This document shows positions 1 to 11,776 of a stretch of DNA of 64,000 bases, in pieces (positions within the stretch are counted from its first letter, which is position 1; every line of letters starts with the position of its first letter). A model generated the notes under the pieces. The model was not told the DNA's origin. It saw only the letters and a program-made list of their open reading frames with translations, and ran no database searches. Both the position numbers and the translations under genes were made by a program. This stretch comes from Macrocybe gigantea. Its lineage: Eukaryota; Basidiomycota; Agaricomycetes; Agaricales; Callistosporiaceae. The DNA lies in contig SJRY01000236.1 in NCBI GenBank assembly GCA_011319805.1, positions 682,001-746,000 of the forward strand, written 5' to 3'.

Positions 1-1000
1 CAAAATTACGGATGAAGGTCGCCGTGTTGCACGGTGGGATTCTGCCAGGGCGATAGGCGCGCATGCATCTCCGAGCGCGTCGTCGTCGAATTTGACCACC
101 GAGCGGTCTTCTGTGGAGGGTTCTGCTGAAGGTGAGAGGAGGCAGAACTCGGAGGCGAGGATCCAGCGTAGGATTTCGATCGCTGAGAAGATAAACGCCA
201 ACTATGAAGCCGCAGACAGGAAGGGAAAGGAAAGCAACGCGGACCGACTGCGTTACATTCTGGAGGAACCCGCTCTTCGTGCTCAATTCCGTGAGTTCTT
301 GCGCAGCAATTTCTGCGAAGAGAACCTTTCGTTCTGGTTGGATGTGGAGGACTTCAAGCGCAAGTTCAACATCACTTCGAGCGCCATGGCTTCGACCACG
401 TCCCGCTCAGGCGCCACCAGGAGCACGCCTGGTCAAGCAGCTATGGAAAGGCATCACGAGTCCTTGATACACACGGCGTGCATGATCCACAACACATATC
501 TGGCTCCTTCGAGTCAATGCGAGCTGAATATCGATCACGGTCTGCGGAACGAACTCGCAAAGTATCTCGAGGAAGTCGTCATGAGTTTGACGGGCCAGAC
601 GTTCCAAGGCCGCGTCGAACTCGAGCAGGCCAATGCCTTCAACGCGACACAGTTGCAGAACATAATTCGCCTGTATGAGAGGATTCAGATGCATGTCTTC
701 CGCTTGATGGCCACAGACTCTGTGCCAAAGGTACATCCAGTCTCTTACACGTTGGGCTCACTCCTGACCCTTGATACAGTTCATCAAAACCCCAAGTTCT
801 TGGCAATGAGGAATTGGGACAATGACTTTGATCCCATGGACAACGACGTGCAGCTCCTACCCTCAGGACCGTCTGCACCACCAGGCCTTGGCACGGAGGA
901 AACTGGCGGCGCCTACATCACAATCTCCCAACATGCTGCAGAGAGGGAACACCGTCACCAAGCGGCGTTGGCGATGAACGGCGGCTCTTCTAGCTCGTAA
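1..1000 (+). CDS. RGS-domain regulator of G-protein signalling (5' truncated by window)
   Basis: C-terminal part of a GTPase-activating protein that shortens G-alpha signalling, of the fungal Sst2/FlbA type. The frame is open from the first bases of the window. It begins with a KITDEGRR-like stretch that resembles the end of a DEP domain, so the gene continues upstream. The RGS domain starts around YILEEPALRAQFREFL and has the conserved EENLSFWLDVEDFK helix. It then carries a low-complexity insert (Ser/Thr/Ala) before the second half with ATQLQNIIRLYERIQMHVF. The tail is Gly/Ser/Pro rich and ends at a TAA stop. No intron is needed in the visible part. In Schizophyllum and Aspergillus, relatives control aerial growth and conidiation. 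The RGS call is firm. The DEP assignment rests on a few residues. Confidence 0.88.
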   Translation, partial: KITDEGRRVARWDSARAIGAHASPSASSSNLTTERSSVEGSAEGERRQNSEARIQRRISIAEKINANYEAADRKGKESNADRLRYILEEPALRAQFREFLRSNFCEENLSFWLDVEDFKRKFNITSSAMASTTSRSGATRSTPGQAAMERHHESLIHTACMIHNTYLAPSSQCELNIDHGLRNELAKYLEEVVMSLTGQTFQGRVELEQANAFNATQLQNIIRLYERIQMHVFRLMATDSVPKVHPVSYTLGSLLTLDTVHQNPKFLAMRNWDNDFDPMDNDVQLLPSGPSAPPGLGTEETGGAYITISQHAAEREHRHQAALAMNGGSSSS

Positions 1001-2164
1001 GATCGACATGATGTTTTCTTTCGATATCCATCTGGCACACATGGTTCGGACTCGCACATTGCTGTTATACGCGGATGGTCGGCACTTGCTCCATTTCCAA
1101 CGTATTCATCCAGTCTTCTTTTCTCTCATCTTGCTCTCCGTTCCGTTTTTTTTTTTTCACAGGCAATTCGTGGCTTGGTCTTAGCATACCCCTTTGGAGG
1201 GTTTTTCTTTCTCATAGTTTTCATAATTAATCATCTCTTGTTCATATTTCTGCATTTTTTTTTCACCACCTTGCGCGTCATATTTTCTCATAATACTCGT
1301 CTCAGTCCGAGAACTCTGTTTGCACCACAGTCTTCCTTTCATCATCTGTAATTTTTTAGTATGGTACGCCACTAGCACCAAGGGTTAAAGTTGGTCAGAC
1401 CCTCGTAATATTGAGCATGTTCATTTACTTTATTCCCATTGTACGTACATTGGTGAGGAAAACGATCATGAATACCGCATAGTTGTGTCGCATGTGAAAC
1501 GTTGCCCTGCCAATTAGGAACTGATAGTGACGTCCAATAGGCGCACGTTCGGTACCCCCGCCCGTCATTCGTCCTTCCAAGACCCGAATGACCAATTGAT
1601 TGCGCAAGTAGAGACCTTTGTCTGATGAAATAAATAACATCGGAGGCGTTGAAGAGACCACCAAGTGCGTTGGTTCCTGGGGACTCCCCTATCTTTCATG
1701 TCGTCGAGCCCGACACATCCGGAAGAGGCAGCTATGATCCGAGATCCATGATCCCGCGTTGGTTGGAAACATTCAAATCAGGAGTGCTGGCATGAAATTT
1801 GAGCGCTGAGCCCTGGACTGCAAACAGACTGGCGAGTCATTGGCATGTCCCTGGTGTCAGACAAGCATCATCTATGGCTTGTTGGGTGGCTACGCCCATT
1901 TTTTTTGATCAGGGAGGAAGAAAAATAGTGACAGGACAGAAAAATTCGTGTGAGGCTCCCAGTTCGTCATTAGCTTGAACTTGCAGCCGAAGATGAGGAA
2001 TGATTAACATGGCGGATAAACCGTTCATGGCGCCTGACCGACATCATGATCTGGCATGCTCCTTTTTTTTATGGAGCGTCGCTTGGCAGGGCTCATTTTT
2101 GTGGGATCAAACTTTTGTGTAATTGAGTTGAATGGGCGGTCTCTCTTGAGATCTGCCAAGTTCC
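1001..2164. other. Intergenic, no gene seen
   Basis: The region downstream of the RGS gene contains a T run near 1147-1158 and AT-rich stretches. Short ORFs on either strand show no family resemblance and no splice-linked extension. Confidence 0.5.
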
Positions 2165-2497
2165 TCATGAGCCTGTTTGGACGCATGAAAGGATACAGTA
2201 CAAGAGACCACAAAAGATACCGACGCCCACAATCCCTGCCTTGCAAGCCCCAAGCACGGAGCCGAACATGATTTCGTCAGGTAGCGGCGACGTGGTGGAG
2301 CCGTTGCAGGGTTTTCGGTTGCGTGTCGCGTTGAAAAGCGGCCAACAGACAAAGACGTGGCGCAAAGCCTCCGCATCAGCAAACGTCGCGACCGTGCTGC
2401 GACACGTTTCCGGCACGTTTTCGGGTTTGTGATCTGAGTAAAACGGATTCGGAATTTCGATGTGGCTAATATTTGCGTTGAGTGTCGAGAGCGACAA
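2165..2497 (-). CDS. Possible small membrane protein, hypothetical
   Basis: A 110-residue ORF on the minus strand whose C-terminal part has one clear hydrophobic segment (GIVGVGIFCGLLYCIL). It ends shortly after. The N-terminal part is polar, with FYSDHKPENVPETC and several Cys. I do not recognise a family, and other frames over the same DNA are also open. The ATG lies about 360 bp from the divergent MAPR-like gene start at 2855, so a shared promoter is possible. It could equally be a chance ORF. Confidence 0.25.
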   Translation of the reverse strand: MSLSTLNANISHIEIPNPFYSDHKPENVPETCRSTVATFADAEALRHVFVCWPLFNATRNRKPCNGSTTSPLPDEIMFGSVLGACKAGIVGVGIFCGLLYCILSCVQTGS

Positions 2498-2854
2498 GGG
2501 AGAACTGTGTGCTTTGTTTTTTAATGCTAAAAGTAGATCCGAGTAGATCTTGCAGGATTTCCGGATCGCCCGTCAGTTGAGGCAGGACATGGTCTGATAC
2601 ATATCTTCCCAGGCGCCTCGTTTTGCCCGTTGGTGTACGCGGCGATGCTTCGCTTTACAAGAAGATCGCGGTTAGAATACAGACCACAAGCTGTCCTACT
2701 CCGGGTGCTGGAATGAAGATGGTTCTTCAGGGTCGAGCGTCGGCATTTACTACGCAGGACGTTGACAAACATGGTCAAGCTGCGGCAACTTGTTCGATCA
2801 TAATTGGCTGATGCGTTCTTGTGGGTCCAACCTTCAATATTTCGATAGCATAGC

Positions 2855-4007
2855 ATGTCTTGGCTTAAAGAATTCGTCGGCGGTGGACCACCTCCGCCAT
2901 ACAACGAGCAAAGGGATGCGCCGAATATGAAGAAGGTCAAAGATCCTGCAATACCAAACAGAATGGTTGCGGATAAACCCGCCAATCGACCGTTTCTCGC
3001 GTACGTGACAACTTGCGTGGGGCTGTAAACTTGCTATGGTTAATGATCACTATTGCGAATCACCAAGTTACAGAGAGTATCGCGTTCAACAGGAAGCTCT
3101 GCATAAGGCTTGGGAAGAGAGACAAAAGGAGCGTGAGGCAAAAATTGCTCGCGGCGAGGAAGTTGGGCCCCCGGAACCCGACCCCACAGCGCAACGAGAA
3201 GTCGGATTGCTCGGCATCCTGAAGTTTTTCATTTATGTCATCATCTTTGTCGCTCTGGCCGGTAAATTCATCACTGGGAGTTATACTTGGGATTATGAGA
3301 GCAAATGGATGCGACTAAAGACATATTGGCCAGTCAGTGCACTTGACCATCCGCCCGAATGCCCCATCTGCTAAACGATTTAACTGCATAGCAAAATCAA
3401 AGGCTGTTCTCGGAACGACTTTTGGCACATTACGATGGCAGTGTGCCAGGACGACCCATATACCTTGCCGTAGGCCTTCATTTTGTCAAAGTCTAGAACG
3501 GCGCGCCTTTATCTGGCAATGGTAGATCGATGGAGATGTGTACGACGTGTCTGCTGGCGCTGCCTACCAACATGGCGGTTCTTACGCTATCTTGTAAGCT
3601 GTGTTTCCGTATATCTTCCGTCTACCCTGATGAATGACTTCCATTTATTAGTGCTGGTGTTGATGCGGCGAGAGCATTTGGCACAGGGTGCTTCAAAACA
3701 CATCGCACCCACGATACACGGGGGATGAGCGACAGCGAGCTCAGGGTAAGGTTTCTAGCTACTGCAAAGTGGTGTCGGATTGCGATTTTCTTTTATTCTC
3801 TAAAAGGGTCTCGCGCACTGGAAGAAGTTCTATGCAGAACACAGAACATATAAGAAAGTCGGTCGAGTTGTGCATCCTCCGATAGACCCGGCGAGCCCAA
3901 TCCCTGAACATTGCGACCCGAAGAAGGCCCAAGCAGCGATTGCTGAAAAGCATCAAAAGCAGAAGGCTGATACAGAAGGTGCGAGAAGGGATCCTGGAGA
4001 GCTTTGA
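2855..4007 (+). CDS. dap1: Dap1/MAPR-type cytochrome b5-like heme-binding membrane protein
   Basis: Membrane-associated heme/steroid-binding protein of the progesterone-receptor (MAPR/Dap1) family. These proteins bind heme and support cytochrome P450 enzymes of sterol synthesis at the ER. Model: exons 2855-3000, 3074-3332, 3392-3469, 3526-3593, 3652-3745 and 3807-4007, all with GT-AG borders, giving 846 nt and 281 residues in one clean frame. The start is the first ATG, reading MSWLKEFVGGGPPPP. A charged coiled segment (KAWEERQKEREAK) is followed by one membrane segment (LLGILKFFIYVIIFVALAG). The b5-like domain follows, with PIYLAIDGDVYDVSAG, the YQHGGSYAIFAGVDAARAFG heme pocket and GLAHWKKFY. 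The C-terminus is Lys/Ala rich. The N-terminal extension before the membrane segment is longer than in yeast Dap1. Confidence 0.87.
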
Positions 4008-4088
4008 ATTGGTACTGTAATCCTAATGTTATCTATGTTAAATATATGACAAATCAATATGTAAGTTGTCCGTAGTCCTCAATGCTGC

Positions 4089-4918
4089 CTAATAGCTATG
4101 TTTCCGGGCGTTCAGAATCGCCTAACAATCTTGGGCTGTCAACGACAGGTTTGAAGACTAGTATGTTCAAACACACTGCTCAGAAGAAGAGTAGCTCGCT
4201 TTATGGAGCTGACATACCTGTCCAGGCGCTCCATGTGTCAGGAAATAATTCTTCAGAATGGGAAAGTCCGCCATTGATGCGTCAATCATGGACGAGAACG
4301 GATTGTCGCGGTATTTTGCTATCACGATGTTGCCTCTCCAAGCACATTCTTCTTTGAAATGCCTGCCCTTGATATCGCGAACGCATTTGTTCACGGGAAA
4401 CGGCATACCGTCCCGAGATACGGTAGGGTAGAAGATGATGTATGGGTTCGCAAATTTCCGATTCATGCCGTCAAGCGCTTCCACCAACTACCGACGCAAG
4501 GTGAACAACTTTTTGGATGCCGAGAAGGCAATTTAGCCATACTTGATACTTCCAGGCCCGCGACCCCAGACCTTCCGCGATCTGGGAAATTAAGCGTCAG
4601 TACAAATGTCACGGCAGGATAATCTGCGAGCCCAGAGACTCACATAATCCATGAAGACTTCGGGATGCGGCATTCGAGACGGTGACGCGCCATAGGCATG
4701 CTGACCCGTCATTGACATAGGACTGAGTACAATGTCAGCGGCCTATCTAATTGACTATCGACCTGTGATGTCACGTACCTAGTCATCAATTGCACAAGCG
4801 TAGGCGGTCGGCCTGGAAAGTAGGGGCGACTTAGGGTTCTGAGAGGCAGGACGGAGAGAAGTAGCTCTTCACCGTCGGATGGGAATAAAAGTGCGTCAAA
4901 AGCTGTCAGTTGATCCAT
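4089..4918 (-). CDS. Conserved fungal protein of unknown function
   Basis: Five exons on the minus strand (4779-4918, 4644-4722, 4543-4581, 4218-4487, 4089-4121) with GT-AG introns sum to 561 nt and 186 residues without a frame break. Notable stretches are LLSVLPLRTLSRPYFPGRPP near the start and the strongly conserved-looking PTVSRDGMPFPVNK, GRHFKEECAWRGN and DASMADFPILKNYF blocks. I have the impression that similar sequences occur in other Agaricomycetes without a named domain, but I cannot name one and infer no function. It converges with the dap1-like gene, with only about 80 bp between the stops. Confidence 0.7.
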
Positions 4919-5640
4919 TGCGTAAATGCTGTTTTTTTTTCGAGTAACGCGAAGTAGGGCTAGACCGCGATTTCAACGAATAGGTTCCACTGAATATCCA
5001 AGCACCGCGAATTGCAGTCCCTGGAAGCTGGACATTCCTCCTTATAAGCAGTCCATCCTCTGCAACGAGGATGACGCGCTGTCTGCGATCGCATAAAACT
5101 TCAATATCGCCAAGCTACACGAGTTCGGATCATTTCAAATGGTTTCTAGTTCGTAGGCAGAGAAGATCATCAAAACTACTCACTTGAGATTACTGGGTCG
5201 AGGCCTGGAGAGCCCTGCAGCAGGCAGAGTGTCACAACTGCCACAACTTCGCGCCACGTATAATGTGATTCAAGTCTATAAGGCTCCAGTCTTGACCTTA
5301 TTTAGTTCGACGGTCGGAGAACGTGGACGTTGCTGCTATTGGTATGTGTCAATCTCCTGCTTTCCAGCCACCAGCTAATGCGGTGACTCCGAAAAAATGG
5401 GAATGACATGAGACCGCCAGGTGTTTTCAGGCTGAATATTGTTGTCGCCGTGATCGTCACCCACGAACGGGGTTACTGAATTCGTATCTAAGACTAACCT
5501 TACTACCAGACACAACTTCCTTCGATGACGACTAGAATTTTGCAACCTAGTTCCCATATAAACGTTCACAAGCTAGGTCAGTATATGCATCTGCCGTCGA
5601 AGAGGTTTGGGTGTTTAATGCGAGTCCGGTCTGGTTGCCA
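4919..5640. other. Intergenic, upstream of the unknown minus-strand gene
   Basis: No coding signal is convincing here. It contains the promoter of the minus-strand gene ending at 4918, with a T run at about 4931-4938 just upstream of that ATG. Confidence 0.45.
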
Positions 5641-6756
5641 AAAAGGCACTTCTCGGACCTTCATGCTTTGTCACTAGGAAATGGTCAAATGACGCGCACT
5701 ATCCTTGGATGACAGACAGAAATCTAGCACTAGCCACGGTATGTGACGCAGCATCCCGTAGAACACCAAGGCCGCTGTCCTGGTGCATATTCCATGTGGT
5801 TACTTCAAAGGCACCATTTGGGGCATGCGCTCAACCCAGATTTCGACAGCCTTCATTTTTTTCCGGTCCAGAACATGCCCGCCCGTCTGGCTAGAGATCT
5901 CGCCGTCTGTCAGGGATTCGCGGCCTTTTTCGCCACCAGCGACCCGATTTATGACATGCGCGCTGCAACGAACAAGTTATCTCGCACAGATCGCATGTGA
6001 GCATCGCCTCCGCCGGGATGCAGTTTCCAGGTACGTCGCTCATCTCCGGCCAGGTCTGACTCAGGCTCTCCCTGCTGTATTGGTTACAGAGCTCTCATCT
6101 CTCAGGTGGTCTCAGGCGTGTATTAGGACCCCGCGATAATGCGCTTGGCTCGCGATGAATCATGCTGACATGTAGGCCGAAAAGCGGAGTCGCCAAACTA
6201 TGCGTGACTGCGTGTGGTCAACTATGCCCAGCAATTCAGGAGAGGAGCTCGATGACCTCGTGCCTTTGAAAAGTGTTTCGTTCGATCGCTCTTCTTGTTG
6301 TCCTAAAGGGCTGCTTACTGAGTTCAAATCATTATTCTCAGCGCTTCCAAATTATGCCTTGAGACCTACGACATGATCTTTCTAAGGCATAGATCTGATG
6401 CAAACCCGACTTCTCGGGTCGCGACCAGAGGCAAGCATTGGACGGAACGCATGAGGGTTCCTTCGCCAGATGGAGCACTTCAGATCGATGGTGGTTTCTG
6501 TCTTCATTTTGATGCTGTACTGGTAAGCCATTGTTTTGCAGCCTTGCGCATCGAGCGTTAAGCCTCATGGGGGTTTCAATTGTTCCTCCTAAATTCGGTC
6601 TCTTCTGCAACTTGAACCCCAAAAGCCTTCCGCATCTGGCGTTCACGAGCTCTGACCTTCTGGGGAGCTATTGATGCGCGGATGGTGAGGCCTATTGAAC
6701 TTGGACTGCGAGGCGAGGATTGGGAGGTATAACCATCCTCCGGTCGGACTGCCTAG
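5641..6756 (+). other. Unresolved region with protein-like and intron-like segments
   Basis: Several open stretches look protein-like but I could not join them into one model. Examples are 5743-6000 (with HALNPDFDSLHFFPVQNMP), 6197-6376 (with GEELDDLVPLKSVSFDRS) and 6445-6520. A sequence at about 6032-6090 looks like a real intron (gtacgt ... ttacag), and 6685-6759 (gtgagg ... cctag) could join to the coding stretch at 6760-7098. It may be the 5' part of the gene that ends at 7098, or a decayed gene. Confidence 0.3.
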
Positions 6757-7098
6757 TTGCAGAACGATGGCTTACTGCATCACGTACATAAGAGAAGACA
6801 CATCTATCGGCAAGGTGGCAAAATCAAATTCGTGTATCGTAATTCGAGCACTGCTTGCAAAGTAAAATATAAACTTGGAAGCCTGGAAGATAGCCTTTTG
6901 GACTCGAGACTATTAGCAACGGCGGACATCTACTGTAATGCCACGTTTAGAGATTTAGAGAACGGCGGCAAGGCAAATGCAGAGGACAGCTCCATTTGTA
7001 TTCATCTAAAACCGGGCGAGGAATTGGCTTTAGAGATCCAACAGGCATGGAAGGGGGCTCCTTGTACAGTACAGTGGATTTCTTTAAAAGGAAGATAA
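6757..7098 (+). CDS. C-terminal exon of an unrecognised protein
   Basis: An open frame ending in a TAG-free stretch and a TAA stop at 7098. Its composition is convincingly protein-like, with charged and hydrophobic residues alternating (GKIKFVYRN, ELALEIQQAWKG, TVQWISLKGR), suggesting a beta-rich domain. No in-frame ATG sits close to its start, so it should be the last exon of a spliced gene whose 5' exons lie in 5640-6700. The stop is only 74 bp before the nup120 start codon. No family recognised. Confidence 0.4.
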   Translation: MQNDGLLHHVHKRRHIYRQGGKIKFVYRNSSTACKVKYKLGSLEDSLLDSRLLATADIYCNATFRDLENGGKANAEDSSICIHLKPGEELALEIQQAWKGAPCTVQWISLKGR

Positions 7099-7172
7099 AA
7101 GTGTGGGAAAGTTTAGTAGACGCGACACGGTCGCTCTCTGCACGTCGTCCTCAACGTCCAGACGCATCCTCC

Positions 7173-10100
7173 ATGTCCACCCATGACGGCCTCCTAGTCG
7201 CAACACATCTTTCCTCGCTTATAACTGCGCAGTCTATATCTATCCCTCTACAGACGACGCGCCACGGCGTGCCTCTGCCTCCATCACCTCAGGAATCTGA
7301 CGTACTTGCCGAACACGCCTCCTACTCGTCTGTTCTACACACGCAATCCACGGGAACCATCGTTCTACGCGTTCTTCATGCCAGTCTTATCATAGAACTT
7401 ATATCTCTCTCTGCCGAGATCGCCCCCCTTCGGTTTGTATTTCCATCGACTCTTCTGGCATCCCCAGCCATCTTCCTGTCGGATCCCACGGAATTACATG
7501 TAATAGCAGTCACCACCTCTGGCTCTATCTATCGAATTGTAATCCCTGTTGGTCGAAATCGGGAGCTTTGGCGAGATCATGTACCCAGCATCGCTCCATA
7601 TGAATACCTGGTCAAAAACATGGTGGGCAAGCTGGAGGGCCTTGTGCATGTTCAGGGTACACATTGCATTGCGATCGGAATGAAGGATGGCTCATTGCTG
7701 CGTCTGGAATCTGGGTACAACGGCGAAGAGAATTACGGTACGTACTTCTTAGTGTCCAGCTCGTCCCCTGCAACTGACCATTCATGCTAGACGACTGGAC
7801 GGAATCCGTCTTCCAGCATAGTTCATTCTTCACCTCCATAACTTCCCTCATCCCCTCATTGACTGGCACAACGCACGGTGCTTCAACCATCATCTCAATA
7901 GCTACGCACGCTTGGCCAACGGACATTGGTCACATCTGGACCCTTTCTCGAGACCGTACTTTACGCCTTTGGAAGGCCAAGATTGGTTGTGTCGCCTACA
8001 AGTCTCTGACGGCCGTTGTTGATGGCAGAGAATCCTCGCCTTCACAGGCTAGCGTAGGGAAACCTCATCTCCTCGACCCAGTGCATCAAAACCTTCTCCG
8101 TGTCTTCTCCGTTGATGCCGATGAAGAGCACATTTATGTGTTAGTGTTCATTCCTACGAGCTCGTCGCCCTCTTCGGGCGGGGCTTTCCAACTGCTTGAT
8201 ACACAAGGCGATCATATCTATGCGATGGGTACTATCGAAAGTTCCTCGAACACTGCTCGCTGCCATCTACAGGATTTTCTCGTCACGAATCACACGCTTT
8301 ACACCTTATGGGATCGCCAAGGTCAATCCATGATTGAGAAAACGGCAATCGATCTCGGGGAAGGTGAACTGGCAGCTGCTTCCTGGCACACCGTCGTCTA
8401 TTCAACTGAAGCAGAGCTTACACCGGCTTATCTGGAAGAGTTGCTGTTGTCGCCTGGGTCGTTGACAGACAAGTTCCTCGAAGCGATTATGAGACCGGGA
8501 GTATTCTCAGGCTTGACGTTACGCACAGCAATCGAACAATACACCGACGCATATCTATCTCTACCGGGGTCCAAACCCTCCCAACTGACCAGTACCTATG
8601 CGACCATTGGCGAACAGATTGCAGCCGTAGTCGGTTGCACCGTCGCCTTGAATCGTGAAACCGAAACGGGCGCGTTCCAATATGCCAATTATTGGAATGC
8701 TCTCAAAAGAGACTGGGAAGGCTTCATCGCCAGATGCCGCGAAGTCGAAAGGAGCACGCGGTGGCCTCTAGCCCTCGGCGTCCAGGATGACTCAGATATC
8801 CTGTTTGTCGAGAGGGAACGCATTGGAGTAATTGTTGCGGAAGATTTGCCTGTGTTCCTCTTCCGAGAGTTGTCTCAAGGTACTCCACTCGATTCCCAGT
8901 ACGATCTTCTAGATGCCCTGTGGACGTTGCGCACTCGGGCTGGGCCTCAAATTGCATCAAATCTGGAAAATCGGTTGATAGACATTCTGCATCAAGAAAT
9001 CGCGTTCTCCTTCGCCGATATCATGATAGATCAGACACGCCGGAGCAGATTCATGCTAGAGATAGATCAAGGCTTGGGCAGTTGGATCATTGGCCGTCTG
9101 GAGCGTATTGACGATCTGGATACCGCAATACGCACCATTCTTGACGTAATTGGAGGGTTCGACGTGGAGGTGAAGAGGGAAGAGGACGAAGTGGAGCTGC
9201 TGTTGCCTTCCGCTGACTCAAATTGGTCACGAGCCTTGACAGCATCCTACGCCATCAGCACGATAGAGGCCCGTTATGAGCTGTGCTTCACACTCATGAT
9301 ATTGTTATTCCTCCTATCGTCCGAGCTGCCGAATTGGGATCCCGGTTTGTTGGCGGAAGTGTTCGCTGTGTTTCGTGGTGTGTCCATGCTGCGATTGGTG
9401 GCCAGACAACCAGCAAGCGAGCTTGCAGTCTCTGCTCAATCCCTATCATCTGATGACGTCGTTTCGCGCCTGCGAACATGAATGTCAGTCATCACACGAA
9501 TCCAGTCGCACCAACTTGTTCTCTTATCTACCGTCTCCTCGCCCAATCAGATAGCACCAGCAAACTTCCAGGTGCTGCGCATCGTTATCTGGACGCCACG
9601 GGCCTGCTTCAATCGATATCACCCGCGCATACAACAAAGTTCGAAGTCACATTCTGTGAAAGGCTTAGACTGCTTGGATATTACGGCACTGCGCGAGACC
9701 TCCTTTCCTGGCTTCCAAGGACGCCAGGCGCTTCCTACGTTTTGGCAAGAATATGGCTGAACATGGGACGATCTGACGATGCATCCCAATTATTCGAAAA
9801 AATTTCCGGGTGTATCGGTGAATTCGTTGCCACGTGTCCGTCGCCTGCTCTAATCTTTTTTTTTTCTCCGTCAGGCATCGAAAACGCGCTCAGTCCTGAA
9901 GATCAAGAGGCACTCATCAGCGTCCTCCCTGCTTCCAATTTGTTTGACTCTCAATTCGTGTTCTACGAACATGTTTCGAGTTTATTTAAAGACTTGCTGC
10001 TGGTACATGCGGAAATTGCCTTCGCTCGATTAGCAATCTCAGTAGCCCCCGCCATCGACACATCGGCATTGTGGTTCAACGTCATCAGAGGCTATATTGA

Positions 10101-11776
10101 CTTGGCTATGTACGACGAGGCCTACAGCGCCTTGATATCCTGCCCTTATGCGAAATTGTAAGTGATTATGTTGCGGAGACTCTGCTGAGTCCTTATTGAC
10201 CACGTATAGGAAAAGGGATTGTATCAGCCAACTAACTTATCGGATGTGTGAAGACAGCGCAGTTGGATTGCTTGTCTCGTTTACCTTTCCAGAGCTGGCC
10301 CACGAGGTCCAGGAAGCCCTCGCCTTTAAAGCGCGGAATGCTGACCCACGTCTTCGTCCTTGTTATCCCAAAATAATCTACAGTTGGTTTGTTAACCGAG
10401 GGGATTACCAAAATGGTACGAAGCTTAGAAATCTCGTTTGGTATTTCTTGACCGAACTCGTACAGCCGCTCTGGCTATGTATCAATGGGCGCACAAGCTG
10501 CAGGATCTCATAGTGGATGCATCGTCCTTCACATCCTTAGTTGAACAGCAGTTGGAAGGATACATATTAGCAATCAATGCTCTATCACTGGTGGAACCCA
10601 AAAATGCTTGGGTTTTACTGCCGTCGTCGCCAGAATTCTCGCAAACGGCAAGTTAGCAATTCTTGTCAATGAAAAATGCTAATCAATCTTGTTGTAGCAG
10701 TCTCGGAAGCGTCGAAAACTTTCAAAACGGATACCAGAAGATCAATACACCGCCGGAAAGCACGACGCTGAAATTGTGCATCTTAGCGACATGCAGTACG
10801 ATTTCGCTCTATTGTCTGCGCAGGTCAACACGATACGTCGAGATCCTTCCCTTCTTTCCTCCAATGGTGAATTGTTTGCAAGGTGCACGCGAGATCGTCC
10901 TTTGACATGACCTGTACAGAATTCCTTCTCCCACCCCCTCTGCTCGTCATGAGGTTGGCCCACGCCAACCAATTCACGTCAGCCATGTCCGTCGCCCGCT
11001 CTCTTGATGTTGACATGACGGATTTGTTTATCTACCTGACAACCCAATGCTTGCGGTTATCACGGAACCCTCAATCCATCATGTACGTGTTGACATGTCT
11101 CAATACCCGCTTTCCATAATTTTGACCCCGAATGCAGCCAGGAAGACACCTCCGATTGGCTTCTGTCGGACAAGGTGACTTCTTGGCCAGGTACACATGC
11201 TGACCGGGGCTGGCGTTACCTGCGGCAGTCACTTCAGCGACACGACAACGTCGAAACAGATTTCAGGTATACCAAGGCCGTGCTAGAGACAATACTGAGC
11301 GTCGACAGGTCGTCGTCAGCTCCTCCTTGGCTAGTGCAGAAGCTCGAGGTGCGCGAGCTCTAGTGCCACTCTACGACCGAAGTCAAGTGCTGAAACAGTT
11401 GATTCGACCTCAGAAACATCACCATGAATATCTCCTCCGCCTCTGCCTCCGTTACGAACTGTTTGAACAGGCGGTTGAACACACCATCTCCCTGATCCGC
11501 AAAGTATGTTTACTCCATTCTATCACTTTTAACCGTGGTGAAGGAAGCTAATAATGTCTGTTTTGCGCTAAAAAAAAATAATCCTAGTCGGATTCGAGAC
11601 TAGCGCGAGATCCGCCTCGCAATGCCTCAGCCACATGGTTGCCATACAGTTTGATAGACCAGGTGCTAGCGGCGGCTGCGGCTCAGGATCAGCCGCCGCC
11701 GCGGTTATCAGAATTGCGTGTTGAGCTCACGAACCGCATCAGGCGTGCACAAAAACTTAGTCATTTCAGTAAATAG
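7173..11776 (+). CDS. nup120: Nucleoporin Nup120/Nup160 (Y-complex)
   Basis: Scaffold nucleoporin of the Nup107-160 (Y) complex of the nuclear pore. Ten exons: 7173-7737, 7791-9817, 9875-10157, 10210-10415, 10466-10647, 10701-10866, 10920-11082, 11138-11348, 11399-11503 and 11588-11776. The N-terminal half carries the beta-propeller, with DIGHIWTLSRDRTLRLW as the most diagnostic stretch. The rest is the alpha-helical solenoid, for example LPRTPGASYVLARIWLNMGR and HHHEYLLRLCLRYELFEQAVEH. The fifth intron (10648-10700) is GC-AG. The exons sum to 4097 nt, one short of a multiple of three. The frame breaks at about 9475, where VVSRLR and MNVSH pieces that belong together lie in different frames. 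One extra base there gives about 1365 residues, a usual length for the family. Confidence 0.9.

Noticed and set aside
9471..9484. Programmed translational frameshift in nup120 (ATGA overlap of two frames)
   Set aside because: No slippery heptamer or stable structure is apparent. The same one-base pattern recurs in many unrelated genes, so a sequencing error is simpler.
11327..11398. Second frame break in nup120
   Set aside because: Explained by a normal 50-bp intron (11349-11398, gtgcgc ... aaacag) that restores the phase.
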